Shown piece by piece: positions 14,301 to 27,946 of a stretch of 64,000 bases of DNA. A program made the position numbers and the translations under genes. The stretch is from contig ML133503.1 of NCBI GenBank assembly GCA_003864495.1, positions 310,001 through 374,000 on the forward strand. Direction: 5' to 3'. The notes beneath the pieces are model-generated. The model was not told where the DNA came from and did not search any database. It saw only the letters and a list, made by a program, of their open reading frames with translations. The first letter of the stretch is position 1. The number at the start of each line of letters is the position of its first letter. This DNA is from Nemopilema nomurai (lineage: Eukaryota > Cnidaria > Scyphozoa > Rhizostomeae > Rhizostomatidae).

Positions 14301-17300
14301 AAACCTGTTTGTGATCTAATAAAATAGTACGTGGGATTATGGGAAGACTTTAGGGTAAATGCTATTGAATCATTATTTTGTTGAACTTAAGCTTATCGTA
14401 TGTTTAAAGATCATAAGATCGTCAATTAGATTAAAACATTGAGTTATTAACGTACACTGCATCCGTACAAAGGTTTCAGGGACACAAAGCACGATGTTGT
14501 GTAAAATAATCAAATGTGGACTGCAAGCTTATGGAAGAGCGTTGACAATGTACTATTTTACTCGGGTAGAACTCGAATTCAATGACTGGCAAATGGCATC
14601 CATTACTTGAGTATGTTGAAGTTCAAGTTAAAAGCAGTTCAAATGAGGAACAGAATTTAAATTTACACGTTACTGTTACTGTCCCGAGTACAGTGTGGCC
14701 GGAGCTAGGCTTAAACAACTCTAGCAATGTTTTCAGAGCGCTGAGAACTAGCCTGGCAATTAGAGTGTGGAAAAATTGACGGCTCCACGGCTGGGAGCAA
14801 GATGAATGTTTGGTCTGTTAATGTCATAATTGAGGAAGGTTTATTAGTAATTGATATTATAAACAATGATAGCGATTGTAAAAAAATTGTTTTGAGTTGG
14901 TAGTGAGATTTAAATTATAAAAAATGCAGGCAATAGATGAGTACTTTTCTCAAGCTGCACTTGTTCCCATTAACGGGTAATGTCTTCAGAGCAGCTTTTC
15001 AATACCTCACTGATGATTGAGAGAAAGATTTGCCTTTTTTGGTGGGAGACGGTGAAAAGTGGAACATCATGTTTAATCTGGGTTTAGAATATAGAAGGCA
15101 AGCTACCCCAAAGCCCCTTACCTTGAAGCTTTGGCCAGTAAATAGCCAATTCCATGTTCACATACTCTAGGAGTAGTTTATTTGCCTAAAAGCAGTATTT
15201 ATATTTGGGCACGCTCCAGATACGCCATAGGAGTGCTTCCACCACAATGAAATTTCGATAATGTACGAACGATGTTGGGACAAATATCTGAACGAGAAAA
15301 TCGGACAGCTGCGAAGCAAGCCCTGACCCTGCGTAGGAATCCGGAAAGCTGTGTCGTCATGTTTGTTTTTGCGGTGATTTAGCAAGGTACGGCAGGTGTC
15401 CGTAACAAAATAAAGAAATTTGTTGACAAGGAAACCACAGCAATGGAGCTAGTTCTTGATTTAACCGTTATAACAATCAAGAATATTAGCATCTTTCTTC
15501 TCCATATTGTTTGGCATGGAGGGGCGTAGATTATACTCTTCAATGGGGGACGGAGCTCACAGCATCAACAATAAAGACTGTACTTATTTTCCTGCATCTT
15601 ATACCGCAGGAGTAAAAGAAGATCAATGCGCATCACTTGTTACTCTCGTGAAATTACGTAAAACAAAGGGGTGGGAACTACGCAAGGACTGCGCGTGCTT
15701 CCGATCGAATATGCAACAGAATCTCACAACAATGCAATTGTCAATTTGAGGGCAAAATATTGAAAAATTTTGTCACTGCTGCGATGAGACGGATGTATAA
15801 ACAATCCATTAAAAGAAACATTAAGGTAGAGAATTGAGAATAGCATATATCATACCAATTCATTTCTCAAGCTTGCTAGCTCAAACCATAGATTCATATC
15901 GCTTGCGAAGAGTGGAATCTTGATCGGCACATCATTTGTAATTGTACTCGTTGAAGCAATTCGCTAGAACATGCATCGAAACTGCGTTGCATTCACTAGT
16001 AAATACGGCAAGTGACTTCCTCATACTTCGACCTGGTCTTCCTCATCCATCTGCTTTGGGGTTCGACAATACCACATATTGTGAGAAACAGAAGAATGGA
16101 ACGAGTGACGTAACAATAAGCAAATAACGGCAAGTGGTAGCGCTGTTTACAAAGCTTTTAAGAAGACCTCTCTCGGGTAATTGAACACAAAATCGAAATC
16201 GCACCGATGTTAATAGCACTGTTGTTCCCGTAAGAATGAAATGGAAGTTATCACACGCCAAATTGTGAGAAACGATTTAAATATGCTCGGGTCCAGGCTC
16301 TTGGGAATGCATCTTTCTATGCTACCTTTCTGAATTATTAATATCCAAAATATCCTACTTTAGGAGAAATATAGTTTTGGCTAACCAGCAACAGCCGCAG
16401 AACCGAATCTTGTGTTGTATTTCACTACGCATAGTGTAAGATACAGCAGGTATTCTTGTCACGGCTTGCAAGTACGTTTTAATTCTACTATGATCAGGGA
16501 AACAATGACGGGAAAATGCAGAGCGCAAAGTCTCGTTACAATGACAAACATAAACAAAAAGGAGCTAAGACGTCCAGCTAGTGATAAGGATAATTCACAA
16601 TAAAAAAGTAAACAGATAGTAATGTGGTTTAAGTAACTACCAAAGCATTCCATTCTGAAAAGATATGTTGAGGCAGGGTTTTGCTTTTTGCAAATGGATT
16701 TTCCCACCAAAATTTGACTAAAGTGAAGACAATGGGTGTAAAAAGGCATATCAGACATTTGTTTCTTTGTGAACAAAAAGAAGCTTAAATGACTTCTTCT
16801 GTTAATCTTTCCATTTTATGTTAATCTTTCCATTTCCATTTACCTTTCCATATTAATCTTTAGTTTTATGTTTTATGTGAACAATATTAGGTAGTCCAAA
16901 GGTCTAATTTCACAAAGCAAGCTTCAAGGTTTGGTTTTCAATTGAATTTCTCCAAGAAAATTGGCAAATAATTCTTTAATCAAAAACCCCATTGAACTTA
17001 TTTCAAGACTATTAGAAAAGTGCTGTTAAATATTCTAGCCAAGTGTTGCGAAAGCAGGGTACCAAGTTATAAATACTTATTTTAACACAGCATATATATA
17101 ATTAATTTTGTATGGGGGTCATAAACTTCCAAAGCCTTAAAAGGAACAGGTGTCATATCTTTCTTGTGTAGAAGTGAGTCACCAAATGGAGACTCTGATC
17201 TAAAGCATCAGTTTTTAATTCATAACTGTTTGTAGAAAAAGTCTGAGTATATCAATCAGAAATTCTGTGTTCTATCACAGTATCTGTATGCTATAGACCC

Positions 17301-17534
17301 TAATTACTCTAATACTGCAGAAATGGTTTTTGGACTTTCTTAGACTATTGAATGTTCCCCTAAAAAGCAATATAAAGCAAAAACTTCATACGGTCATAAA
17401 CAGCTATTCCTGGCAGGCCCAGTTCTCCTTGTCAAAAAATTTATTTGTGAAACTTTCTAAGAGGTGATTATGGCAAGATTTTTTCAAAAAGATTTGACTT
17501 TTCTTTAAATTTAATTTCTGGTGTACCCTTGCAG
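8336..17534. other. Long intergenic stretch, no gene supported
   Basis: About 9 kb in which I can support no coding exon. ORFs are short and their translations look random. A slightly GC-richer patch at 10600-10790 is open in more than one frame but resembles nothing known. A 19-bp direct repeat (AAAGAGCATTTCATGAGCC) occurs near 13736 and 13782. No tRNA, rRNA or snRNA signature was found. Confidence 0.45.
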
Positions 17535-17635
17535 CACATTTGGTGACGGGAGACGATGAGTCTGAAATTGTTGCCCTTTCCAGAACTGAAATGATGCCAA
17601 ACATTGGCAACGTTGTTGTGGAGGTGAAAATGTGA
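17535..17635 (+). CDS. Possible isolated terminal coding exon
   Basis: A good acceptor (pyrimidine-rich, cccttgcag at 17526-17534) is followed by a 101-bp open segment ending in TGA at 17633-17635. In phase 2 it reads HLVTGDDESEIVALSRTEMM, then PNIGNVVVEVKM and stop. The composition looks like a real conserved peptide, unlike neighbouring random frames. I cannot name the family and could not find upstream exons on the plus strand. It may be the last exon of an unrecognised gene, an exon remnant, or chance. Confidence 0.25.
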
Positions 17636-18732
17636 TGACAAAATAATTTTTACAGGTGTATGTGCATTTACAAATACATCATTATGATGAAGAAATTAAT
17701 TGGAGAATAAATTTTGCAAGAAAAATCTTCCTGGACATTGGATATTCTGGCATCTTGTTCTGCCAAGAGTCCTTTATATTGCAAGTAAACAAATTTAGGT
17801 GAAATTTTATGCTGGACCTCAAGAGCATTTTTGACACTCTATTTATCAGGATAAGGGGCAAAACAAAAGGTCACTAAAAAGAAGAAGACAGATTTATAAC
17901 TGCTATGTGTAACAGATACCACAATGGGGATGCAATATATTCACACACTTTCTGCTTGATATTCCTTTCCTGCTCAAGACCCAACCTTTCAGAGCAGCCT
18001 CAATAATAAAGGCTGAGAGTGTGTCAATACTATAAACTCATTCAAGTTGAAGTCAAGGAAACTACAAGAAAAAAACATACTAATTTACTTCAAGAAGTCT
18101 CATTTTGCTCAAGAATGTTTAGAAAGCTCATCTTAATACAATGCTTCCTGATGATGCAGTTGATGATTCTTCTTCAAGTTTGTTTTTCATTGAATATTGA
18201 AATTTACTTGAACTGAAAATAGAAAACATTTCAACAATCAATTGTCAATTATTACATGCAAAAACATGCACAATTTTGTTCAGCAGTCTATAAACAACAC
18301 TGCGCATGTTGATTACCTTGAAAGTGTCTAATTAAGTTGACCAACCATCTCAGGTTTCTCAGACATCAGCAGTTATATGAAATGGACCTTATATATAATC
18401 GTATAGAAGGTGAGTGAAGAAATCAAACTGTGATTTTTCAGTAAGCTGTCAATCTTATTGGCTCATGTTGAATGTAAGTAATAAACAGGAGATGAAAGAT
18501 TAGTGCTATTATATACAAAAGGCAAGTCACTGCAACAACACTTTCTAACAAAAACAAAAAATTTAGAAATTAATGAACCTTGTTATGGATCTTATAAATC
18601 TTGGACACTCTTCTGATACTTAAAGAATTTATTGATATTCATAAATTAGAAATGTTATCACCCTCCCAAAAGTAAAGATGTTAGAGACTTAGAATCATTT
18701 AATCAAACCAAATATTTAGTGAACCAGCTTAC

Positions 18733-20462
18733 CTTCTTGAAGCCAATATCAGGTGCGTATTCCCTAAAACATTGACGGCAAAGGTTCAAGCCATACTTTC
18801 TGATCAGGCCATGACGATTTGAGCACACACGGCTGCAAAAAAGATGTACCTTTTCACTACATATATGCAAATGAAAAAATTTACATCAACAATCCAAATT
18901 TACATGAAAAGTGCTAGTAGGAGGTAATTAAATAAAAACATAAAGTACATAAAAATAGAAATAATTCTTAATTCATAATGACTGTCAAAAAAAATGAAAA
19001 CATATTGAAAGAAATAGAAAAATAAAAACATCAAGATGGTGGATCAAAACATTATCTGACAAATTTGACTTAAAAAAAATCAATTGCGTTATGCAGTCAA
19101 CTTGTACCAAAATTAAAAATTTACTAACAATGTGCATATGATATCATTGACATGTAACTGAGAAATGGTTGCACTTCAGCGGCCCTATAAAATGCTACAG
19201 AAATGCCTGCTAAACTAGATTCTCAGTTACTTGGTTCAAGTAAAATAAATTGCAATTTTCAAGCAATAGCTCAATATACAAGCCTGTAAGGAAATTTCAA
19301 CTTCCAAATTTCTATGCCACAGTGTCTCATTTGAGCCAAAATCTTAACAGGGTTGTCACCCCCTTGAAACATGTCATCATTCTATTCAAATGGCCAATAA
19401 ACATTTTTTGCTACCAATTTTTGTCTGTATTTCCTTAAACTAGAATATTGGGCTTAACTGATCAGAGACTGGAGCTTGTTTTAGCGCTCCTTTTTTATAA
19501 GGGAAGGAGGCACGATTTTCATGAAATTGGTTGAGATAATACTAGGAAGAAAATGTAGGGTTGTTTGGAATTAATAAATAAGCTGCAAGCTGTGAATAAA
19601 AGTTTTGCCTAATTTTTTTTGTTTATCAATAAAGGACAAGAAGTTTTGACAATGAAAATGCTAATGAGAATGAAGTGCTAAATGAAAAGATTGGTGAAAA
19701 CACTGCCAAATGTGGTTGAACCTGGTTGAACCTGGTTTAACTTGGTTTTGTATTTATTTTGCATTGATCAGCAAGGATAAATAAAAAATGGTAGGTAATA
19801 CTACCATAAGAGAATTACTAGATAACACTGCAAAAAATTTTGCTCAAATAACAAAAAGATAATATGAGTGTCCAATATTAATTGAGACAAATAAAACTCC
19901 ACAGAAACCTGGTTAACACTCAATAATTTTTTCCATTTAGTTCGCAATGTTTATTATTCACATGATATTTAGTGGAGCAGCCTTTATCGATGCATTGGTC
20001 GCATATATGTGGCATTAGTAATGAGAAGGCTTACATAATTTGAACTTCTTTTACATTATATGTATAAACATTGTGATATTTCTTGAAAAAAGTAATTGTG
20101 TAAACTGGTGACATGAATTGCCTATACAAATCTTCCAATTGCCTTCTTATTATTGCTCTTCATACCATATAATAAGAAATTAAAGATAAAATGAAAGGAT
20201 AGAAACAATTCTTTATTTGCCGATCATGCTTCAACTTCGCTCATTGAGTGTCTCGGCGCTAATGCAGTACGAGTGTCTCGCTGTTCGATTAGGCCCTCCG
20301 GTTTATATCAAAAAACAAGTTTGTTGGAGAGGTTTGTGACGAAAATCTAATTTTCGTGATAAAGAAGCTATGGAAATATTAGACTGCTAACTTTAATTAC
20401 CATTTTCTGGATCCTGGTCCATAGTTTTTGGGGTGACTATTCCACACTGTTGAGTGCACCAT
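18733..20462 (-). CDS. RPS29: 40S ribosomal protein S29 (uS14)
   Basis: Small zinc-binding ribosomal protein of the 40S head. Exon 1 (20462-20401) encodes [20 protein letters not shown] plus two bases. Exon 2 (18832-18733) encodes [20 protein letters not shown] and then [13 protein letters not shown]. The junction TG|C restores the first zinc cysteine, giving the C-x2-C ... C-x2-C knuckle. Splice sites are canonical: GTAATT donor, ttttgcag acceptor and GTAAGC donor after exon 2. As in other animals, the last residues (LD or similar) should lie on a tiny third exon further left; it is too short for me to place. The intron is about 1.6 kb. The N-terminal [15 protein letters not shown] is more divergent than vertebrate MGHQQLYWSHPRKFG, but the family is unmistakable. 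Confidence 0.92.
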
Positions 20463-20478
20463 CTTGGAAGTGTTCTAC

Positions 20479-20490
20479 GGCCGAAAGAAC
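20479..20490 (-). promoter_or_regulatory. Possible 5' TOP start of RPS29 mRNA
   Basis: On the minus strand, 17-28 bases before the RPS29 ATG, the sequence reads GTTCTTTCGGCC. The pyrimidine run CTTTC is what a terminal oligopyrimidine (TOP) transcription start of a ribosomal-protein gene looks like. It would imply a very short 5' UTR. This rests on position and pattern only. Confidence 0.35.
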
Positions 20491-22926
20491 TACACAACGT
20501 GCATTCCCCGAAAGAATGCTGGGAAGCCGCGCACAATCACGCATGGTGGGGCCTAGAACCGATACGTCATTATCATAATCATCATAGACACAATTTGCGG
20601 CCACTTCTAGGGAACTATCACCACGTACAATGTCCACAGCTTTATCAGTCTTTTCTTGAAGACGGTCATTAGACTTTGTCAAATTCTCTATAGGTTTCTG
20701 CCATCTTGTTTCTTTCCAATCGCTGGACAAGACAATAGTTACTATTCTTGGTCTTAGATGAATGCACAAATAGAATAGTCATAACAGTTTTTTCCAACTT
20801 ATTGAGCCGTAAAGAAAGCTTTATTTTCTAAAAAGCTTAATATTGAACAAAATCTTTATGAGGAGGTTTAATTTGCAAGACCTAGGAATCAGAACGTAGA
20901 GCTGGGGGGCGGGGGTAGCAGCCCCCCAGATTTTCCCCGAAAACGGTCATGTTTTATTCTCCACAAATTTGAGATTCTGGTCAGATGATCACAACAGCGC
21001 GTTATAACTTTTCATTTGGTTTGCACAAAGATGCGATCTTCAATGACTGCAAAGCACTTTTATTCTTGATGTTTTTTATTACAAATGAGCCTCGTGTGCT
21101 GCTGTGGAATGCCACAAATGATTTACCAAAATGACTGCAGAAACATTAAAACGCAAGACACTGGAACAAGGTAGTGCAAAAAAGCATTCTTTAGTGATAT
21201 AAACAGAGTTCGGCAAATTTTTCGCTGGATATTTTTAATGATGACACCTCGATAGAAAAGTTTTAAATACCACTGACATACATCAGTTGCAGCTACGAAA
21301 GGGCACTACCTTACTGTTTATGAACAATAAAAAAGTACCTGGCATTCATATCATTATTTTTCAGCTGAATTTGATATAATTTGACTCCAATGAGTGTCAA
21401 TTCTAAATCTAAAGAAGGTCAATGACGTGAAAGCAATTATACCTTGGGGCATAAGCAAACTCAAAAATTTTAGTTGGCGAAAACCCCTTGTCCTATAACC
21501 CTTTTGGGCTTCACCAACGTTTGTCGTCATTTTATGGGAGCCCCCCCCCCCCCCCGTAGTTATTTATCTAGTTATAAACCACTGCTAGGAATGTATCCTT
21601 GACCAGCTGCAACGATAAATATAGAAGGGTCTAAGAAACTTGGATTCAAAATCAACAAAGCACAGCATCGTTGCTAATGACAGAGCGCACTGGACTTTGT
21701 GTTTTTATAACAGGTTTGGAATCAAACACGTTTGACTTGGAATCGTAACAAAGATATCTGACAGACATGATATGGTAGAATAACTTCCGCGGCAAATGCT
21801 TAGAGTGAACACGAGCTACGCAAACATAAACTGATTCATTGCGTCTATTGTTATACTTATACAGCCATAAATTACTGGCAATTAGAAGTTAAAGTTAAAC
21901 CACTATATTGACAACAACATTCACCCTAATGATGCTAGCTAAAAAATTTCAAAAACAGTTCACGAAAAACAGATGAACATAAAACAGCCCTGTTACTCGC
22001 AACTATTATCGTCAATGAATTATCGTAATATTGATATTTGTCGATTATAAACACTTTAAAGGTATAATATATTTCAAATCCCGAATATTATTCACCATGA
22101 AATAAATAAATCTTTTTATACATCTGCATTGCGCAGCAATGCATTTAGGTATACTGAAAATAAACGAATCTACCTATTACATACACCAAGGGTGTTGAGA
22201 TTGTCTTTAACTGGAAACCCACGTTTCAAAACTGGGCAGAATGGCAATATAGTCAGGCTCCAAAACAACTTATTCAGTTATCAAGGAAAAGGAAAATATA
22301 AGAAAAAAGGGGGTAACCTGTTGAGCCTTACCAAGCTAGCAAATAGAAGCCTAGAGTAATATATTGCCAACTGAACTGCTTATTGATAATGAAAATAGTA
22401 GGATAAACTTTGTATAGCTACCAAAATAGCCACCCATGTATCCCTCAAAAAGTGTTTCAAATTTCAAATCTTTATAGGACCTACTTATAGATGGAAAAGT
22501 TGCTTTAGCTAAAACTATTTTGTATCCCACTGCTGAGGAATTGCTTATAATTTGCATGGGAAAGAACAAGGTGAAAGCGTAAAAGGGATGATAAAATAAG
22601 TATAAAGAACATGCAATTAATAAATTGGTTTTACATTACTTAGTTAAACATGTGTTACTACAATTAAAATGTAGCCTTTGTGCAACACCTAGGTAAATTA
22701 CTTAATCTCTCTACAAAAACCTAGATAAAAATGTCTCTGGTTCCCAAGGATAAGCAAAAACAAAGTATCCAAGCAGATTACAAGCACTACAGTTCTACAA
22801 AGATATCTCATCTGAAATACCCAGTAGATAATGCAAACCCAACTCTAGCCAGACTATTATCTTACTTAGCCAGGCACTTCTCTACATTTAGCATGGCTTC
22901 TAGGAAACCAACCCTGCTTTGTTGAT
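20491..22926. other. Intergenic stretch between RPS29 and SLC35D-type gene
   Basis: No conserved coding sequence was seen. A 110-codon minus-strand frame (20769-20437) runs over the RPS29 promoter and first exon in another frame and looks incidental. At 20902-20929 there is a 9-bp G/C hairpin (CTGGGGGGC ... GCCCCCCAG), and at 21541-21555 a run of 15 C. Confidence 0.45.
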
Positions 22927-25900
22927 CTAGGCACGAGTTCGATCATCAACGGTTATTGAAACAGATTCATCAACAACTTTTCCATTTGATGTTTGTCCGT
23001 CCTCTGACTGGGCATTTTCAGTAGCAGCTGGCAAAACCAAACTGTTTATTGATTGTAGCACAGATCTCTTCTCAACATACTTAGCATAAGTGTACAAAAT
23101 ACCGCCAAAGGTGTTCAGACCTACTCCCATTAATGTAAAGAAGGTTACAGGCACACCTCCAAATGTGAAGAATCCGATTAGAGTTGTAAGCACACTCTTC
23201 AAGACGCCAACCAGACTGAAATACAAATGAAGTAGTCAAAGGATAGCAGTGAGACTAAATTACAGTCACCATAGAACGGAAAATTTCTTATTGCAAGCTT
23301 GAGAGCAACAACAATAAGGTGAAATAGATTTTCCCAGATACCTTGCTATGGAATTGAGTCAGGCTGTCTTAGATATCAGATACTGGGTGTCATAAGATGG
23401 ATATGTATTGATAGCATTGCCGGCTAAAAAATTCATGTTGATTACGTCTCAAACCCAATTCTATTTTAAATAAGGCAGAATTAAGCAACGAGCACCAAAA
23501 TAAGGCCTTGAGCAATTAAGACCTCTACCCGGGCTATAGATCATGCTGCATTAGGATTGTTAGTCATAAGAGAAAGATTGCTTGTCAAATTGAAGATTTG
23601 GGTTAAAGACCTGTCACCTTTTCCTGGCTTTTGGACAACCCCTGCAAAATTTCAGGTTTGGCTTGTTGTTGGCTTGAATTTTAAAATGACTAACATGTTG
23701 CCAGAAAATTTCAAGTTTTGAAAAAACAAATTTCTTTTCCACATCAGAAATGAATTGTTACCATCAAAATCAAGATTAGTAGGACATTACCTTGTAGTTA
23801 GGGCAGAATTCATTGTTGCACATAAAAACAAGGAGTAATTGAGGACACAGCCAAACGAGACATCAATGAGAAAAGCAGCCTAGAATAGAAATGCATAAAA
23901 ACAACATTACAATTAGAGATATATCTCTAAAGAATATATTACATTAACAAATAAAGAAGTTTAAAAAAGTGAAAACACATCTCTCAGAAGAAGAGAAAAG
24001 GAATTTAAAGTGACTGATATAAAACTCTCACCAGATCACCAGATTTCAAGAAGAATTCAGGACAGTACAACAATTTTAGCTAAAGACCACAAGGTTAATC
24101 ATCATATCTAGAATATACTTACAACAAAATTAGCATCATTGTTTCCAGGAAAGTTGACAGCTTTGACAATGTTACCACTCAAAACCGTATAAGCAAACAT
24201 GAACGGTATACAGTTGATGCTGTTCAGGTGTAAAACTGATAGGGCAGAAACCCCAGACTCTATTCCAGTCTTTTGTACATATGTTAGATATATTGACTGT
24301 GCAACTACACTGGACACTGCACAGATGTATGCATAGAAGTGAAATTCCACATCCCCTAAACCTGTAATGACAAAAAACCAGCTATATCAGCAAAAGACAA
24401 AGTTGGTAGAAATGACATGTGTTCTGGAAACCTGTTGACTTTAAAAAGTAGCAGTGGCATGCCACAGTTGTCAGTAAAAGCCCTCTTTGGGCATTCAGAG
24501 TTTGGTAATAGGCCTATTTGTCTTTAATGAATAAAGATTACAAATTACGATTACAATGCTTCTTGGCAAAAGGATTGATGGCTGGGAACCTGTGTCAGAA
24601 CATCCTCTCATAGATTAAGAAAGGATTGAAGTAAATCTTCTTTGCTGGCCTCTAGTTACAAACCCTTGGTGCACCTGGTTAGTGCTCAAAATACCCATAC
24701 TTATAGAAAAAAGAAAAGAATATGGCAACCACAAAGATAAAATAACTTAGCAAGACAATTATAGCTCTAAAGCTTAGCTCCTGTTTTGCAATTGTAACAA
24801 AAACTTCCAAATCACTTTAAAAAATATTGGCAACCATTAAAGGCATCAATTAAACATCTTAGTTTGAAAAGAGTTGTGAAATTTTCATGGCCTACAAGGT
24901 AAGCTGATGTTGCTGAGTACCCTGAAAGGGATAATGACATAATTGATGATAAAAAACCAATACAAATTTAAAACAATAGAACCTAATGCATACTAAAATA
25001 ACCAACTGCACATTTATGCAAGTAAGTTAAAATAAAATTTATAACATCCGAGTTTCTTACCTGTTAAAACACAACCAGTCACTATGAACAGCACAGAGAT
25101 AACTATTTTGTATGAAGGGGTCTTTTTTAACACAAAGTGGGCCATCATCAGATTTGCTAGTGGTAGCATTCTTCTTAGGACATTGTAGCTATTTAGAAAT
25201 TAAAAGCTGAATAAATAGGGGATGTGAGAATGAACTTTCAGAGATCAATGAAAAATGTCAGTATCAAAATCTAACTTGTAGTTGACACTTTAAAGCCACA
25301 TTATTGAAACAAAACATTTTGGTTAAGGAAACAATCGGAAAGTGTGTTGATTTCAAGTTGATTGGAAATCCGCATTAGCATGAGAACAGATCTTACTTCA
25401 TCCTTCAAGCAAACTTTAAAATGAGTCAAAGTAATACAACAATCACAATAACTGATCAAATGTCATTCCCATATACCATTAGTGTCAGAACTGTGAAACT
25501 GTGACCAGTAACTTCAAGGGTCATGAATAAAAACAAAAAAAAACAACATAAAGAATTCTAGATCCTCAACGCTAAATAAAAAGATCCTGTAGTTTAGATT
25601 GTAGGACAAATACAGATTCTTATCAACTAAAAGAAAAAAAGCCAAAGGGAAATAACCATGAACTAGCCCATTAAAAAATGATCACAAAAATGATAATCTC
25701 AAATACAAGACACAAACTAGGTTCATTCATACATATTCAGACACAAGTATTAAAGTATAAATTATGTAAACAACAACCAAATAATGGCATGCATAGATGA
25801 TTAGTATGATAGCTTTGATTCATTGATGCACTTGATGAAAACTAGATGCTCAAATGCTGAATTTAGATTCCCATGGGCAATGTAAATATGCTAAAAAATC

Positions 25901-26753
25901 ACACAGGGAAACACTCACACAGGAATTGATAAATTACCAAGAGCTGCTAATGCAAGGGTTGTGTGTGCAGCAAAACAGATGCTTGGTACAAAAAAGCTTT
26001 TTCCCCTGAAAAAAAAGTGTGAATCTCAAAGCAGCTGTAACTGGTACCAACTATTCTAACAAACATGGAATATTAATAGGCTATTGAAAGTGTAAAAAAA
26101 CTGAAAAAATTACCTCTCTAAAAGCCAATAAGGGAAAACATTAAATCATCTTGTATCTTACCTCTCCATGCTCCAGGAGGGAATATCACAAAAGTTGCAC
26201 AAACGACTGGTTTCCAGCACTGCTGAAGTTATGACCAACTGTGCCAACATTAATACATCAACATATTTGTAGCCAAAGGAGGAAAGAACATACTGCATGG
26301 AACAAAGGCAAAATTAGTAATTCAATGTATCATTCATATTCAAGCACTTGCAAAAAGCTGAATTCCACAAAATTCACAGAAAAGGTTTTACTTAACTTGT
26401 AATGTCTTTTGCTTGTGATGTGATCAGATAGACAAAAGATATGCAGAAAATGTATGCATATACCTGTATAGTTTAACAACCTGCATGGACAATACTGTCA
26501 ATTATGCTACGAACATGTCCATGTTATGTAGGGTAAAAGACAAACTGTTTTCATCCTAAATTAGCATAGATAACTGAGGTAAATTGCTTCAATAATTTGA
26601 AAAAGACATATTATAATTAATAAGTAAAAGATTAAAAACCTTGTTTATAAATGACATTGAACCAGAAGTGAATCCATAGAATATTGCAGCAATAAGTCCA
26701 GGTGCAAATGTGATCAATAGAGATGCACAGTTGTGCAACTTTGAAAAAGCCAT
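22927..26753 (-). CDS. SLC35D-family nucleotide-sugar transporter, complete
   Basis: Golgi/ER antiporter that exchanges cytosolic UDP- or GDP-sugar for luminal UMP/GMP to feed glycosylation. Seven coding exons on the minus strand: 26753-26640 (ATG), 26292-26162, 26005-25919, 25188-25061, 24361-24123, 23879-23791 and 23215-22927 (stop TAG). All junctions are GT/AG and in phase, giving 358 residues, the usual SLC35D length. Diagnostic segments are GSMSFINKYVLSSFGYKY in the first hydrophobic hairpin, YNVLRRMLPLANLMMAHFV (compare FTVLRRFS of SLC35D1/D2), and MNSALTTSLVGVLKS near the end (compare NSALTTTIVGCIKN). About ten hydrophobic segments are present, followed by a polar tail. The tail also resembles plant UGNT/UUAT transporters, so I do not assign a subtype or substrate. 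It is divergent from MOCS1, about 1.2 kb away. Confidence 0.88.
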
Positions 26754-27946
26754 CTTGAGAAAGTTCTAGTGAATACAAGAATATTTTACCATGAAAAATA
26801 CCATTGGTACAGACCTAAGAAGATTCATTACCAAACAAGCTAACAGCACCTAATAAACTTAAGTCAATTCAAAATATTAGAATTGGCTTCTTTTATCATC
26901 TACTTGACAGCCACATAAAAGCAGTGATGGATTACATTATAACAACTTGCAGGAAACTAGTTGTTGTTATTATTCAACGTGCCGCACAAAAAATCAATTA
27001 ATGATATAAAGTTGGAGATAAAATGTCTCTCTGTCTAGCCACCTGCTCTAGCATCAGAAACTATTCGTTCATTTCCATAAATCGTTCTCATTTAAACGCA
27101 TAGCACACCAACACATTTGCGTACATTAGAAATATCAACATTATCGGCGGCGTAATAAATTTAAACTTCACCAAAAACTTTCTTTGCCTTTGTTGGGAAG
27201 ACGAACGATTGGAAATGAGATCAGAGTGACTCGAGGAAAACAATTTACGACAATTTGATTTTTCTTGAAAGATACCACATTAGCAACGCGACACCATTTT
27301 CAATTGAAGAAAACAGAGAAATTTCTTTTGGTGCCGTTGGTTAAACAACATGGATCCATAGCAACTAGTTTGCAAACCCCACGCTAAAAGGTATGGAATG
27401 TTAACACCAACATTGAAATTGTATTTTTCTGTAAATCCCCAGTCACATTCTTCAATTTTAGTTTTAGATCATTTAATCTTTAAATCTATGTATAAATATG
27501 AATTGCGTTTCAGCTGGAAATTGCGTACATCAGAAAACTCTTAAAAGGTTGGGTTTTTCATTCTCAACAAGTTGAGTCGACTGGTGTTTCATCTTAGCGA
27601 ATGCCACCCAAAAGCGCTAATCAGGACCTTCAGTAGCTAGATAATTTCGCATTGTGATTGAATATTAAGAAAATGTAGATGACAGAATACTTACATTTTA
27701 ATCATCAAAGGTTGTACAGAACAGGAAGAAAGTGACTGTTGTGTGAGAAAAAATGACACGGATTGGCTATTAACGTGGAAAGGAGGCTCAACCAATAGAG
27801 AGGGAGGACAAGCAATCGGAGAACGGCGACTTTTTATCTTGATCTGTGCAAGACCCATGACCAAATTGAAAGTGTGCACCCACAAATGAAATTTGGGAGC
27901 AGCCTTTATCTTCTTGCACTTTGCTTGGAGCATTTGGTTCGCAGAA
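26754..27946. other. Divergent intergenic/promoter region of SLC35D-type gene and MOCS1
   Basis: About 1.2 kb between two head-to-head start codons. It should hold the 5' UTRs and promoters of both genes. An inverted CCAAT (ATTGG, 27762-27766) and a CCAAT (27792-27796) lie about 150-185 bases before the MOCS1 ATG. No coding sequence was recognised. Confidence 0.5.
27762..27796. promoter_or_regulatory. Pair of opposed CCAAT boxes upstream of MOCS1
   Basis: ATTGG at 27762-27766 and CCAAT at 27792-27796, 26 bases apart, at the distance from the MOCS1 start where NF-Y sites usually sit. The motif is short and this is weak evidence. Confidence 0.25.

Noticed and set aside
20437..20769. 110-codon minus-strand ORF over the RPS29 start
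   Set aside because: Runs through the RPS29 promoter and first exon in another frame; it resembles no family.
20902..20929. Terminator-like GC hairpin
   Set aside because: Bacterial-style terminators have no meaning here; more likely a repeat remnant.
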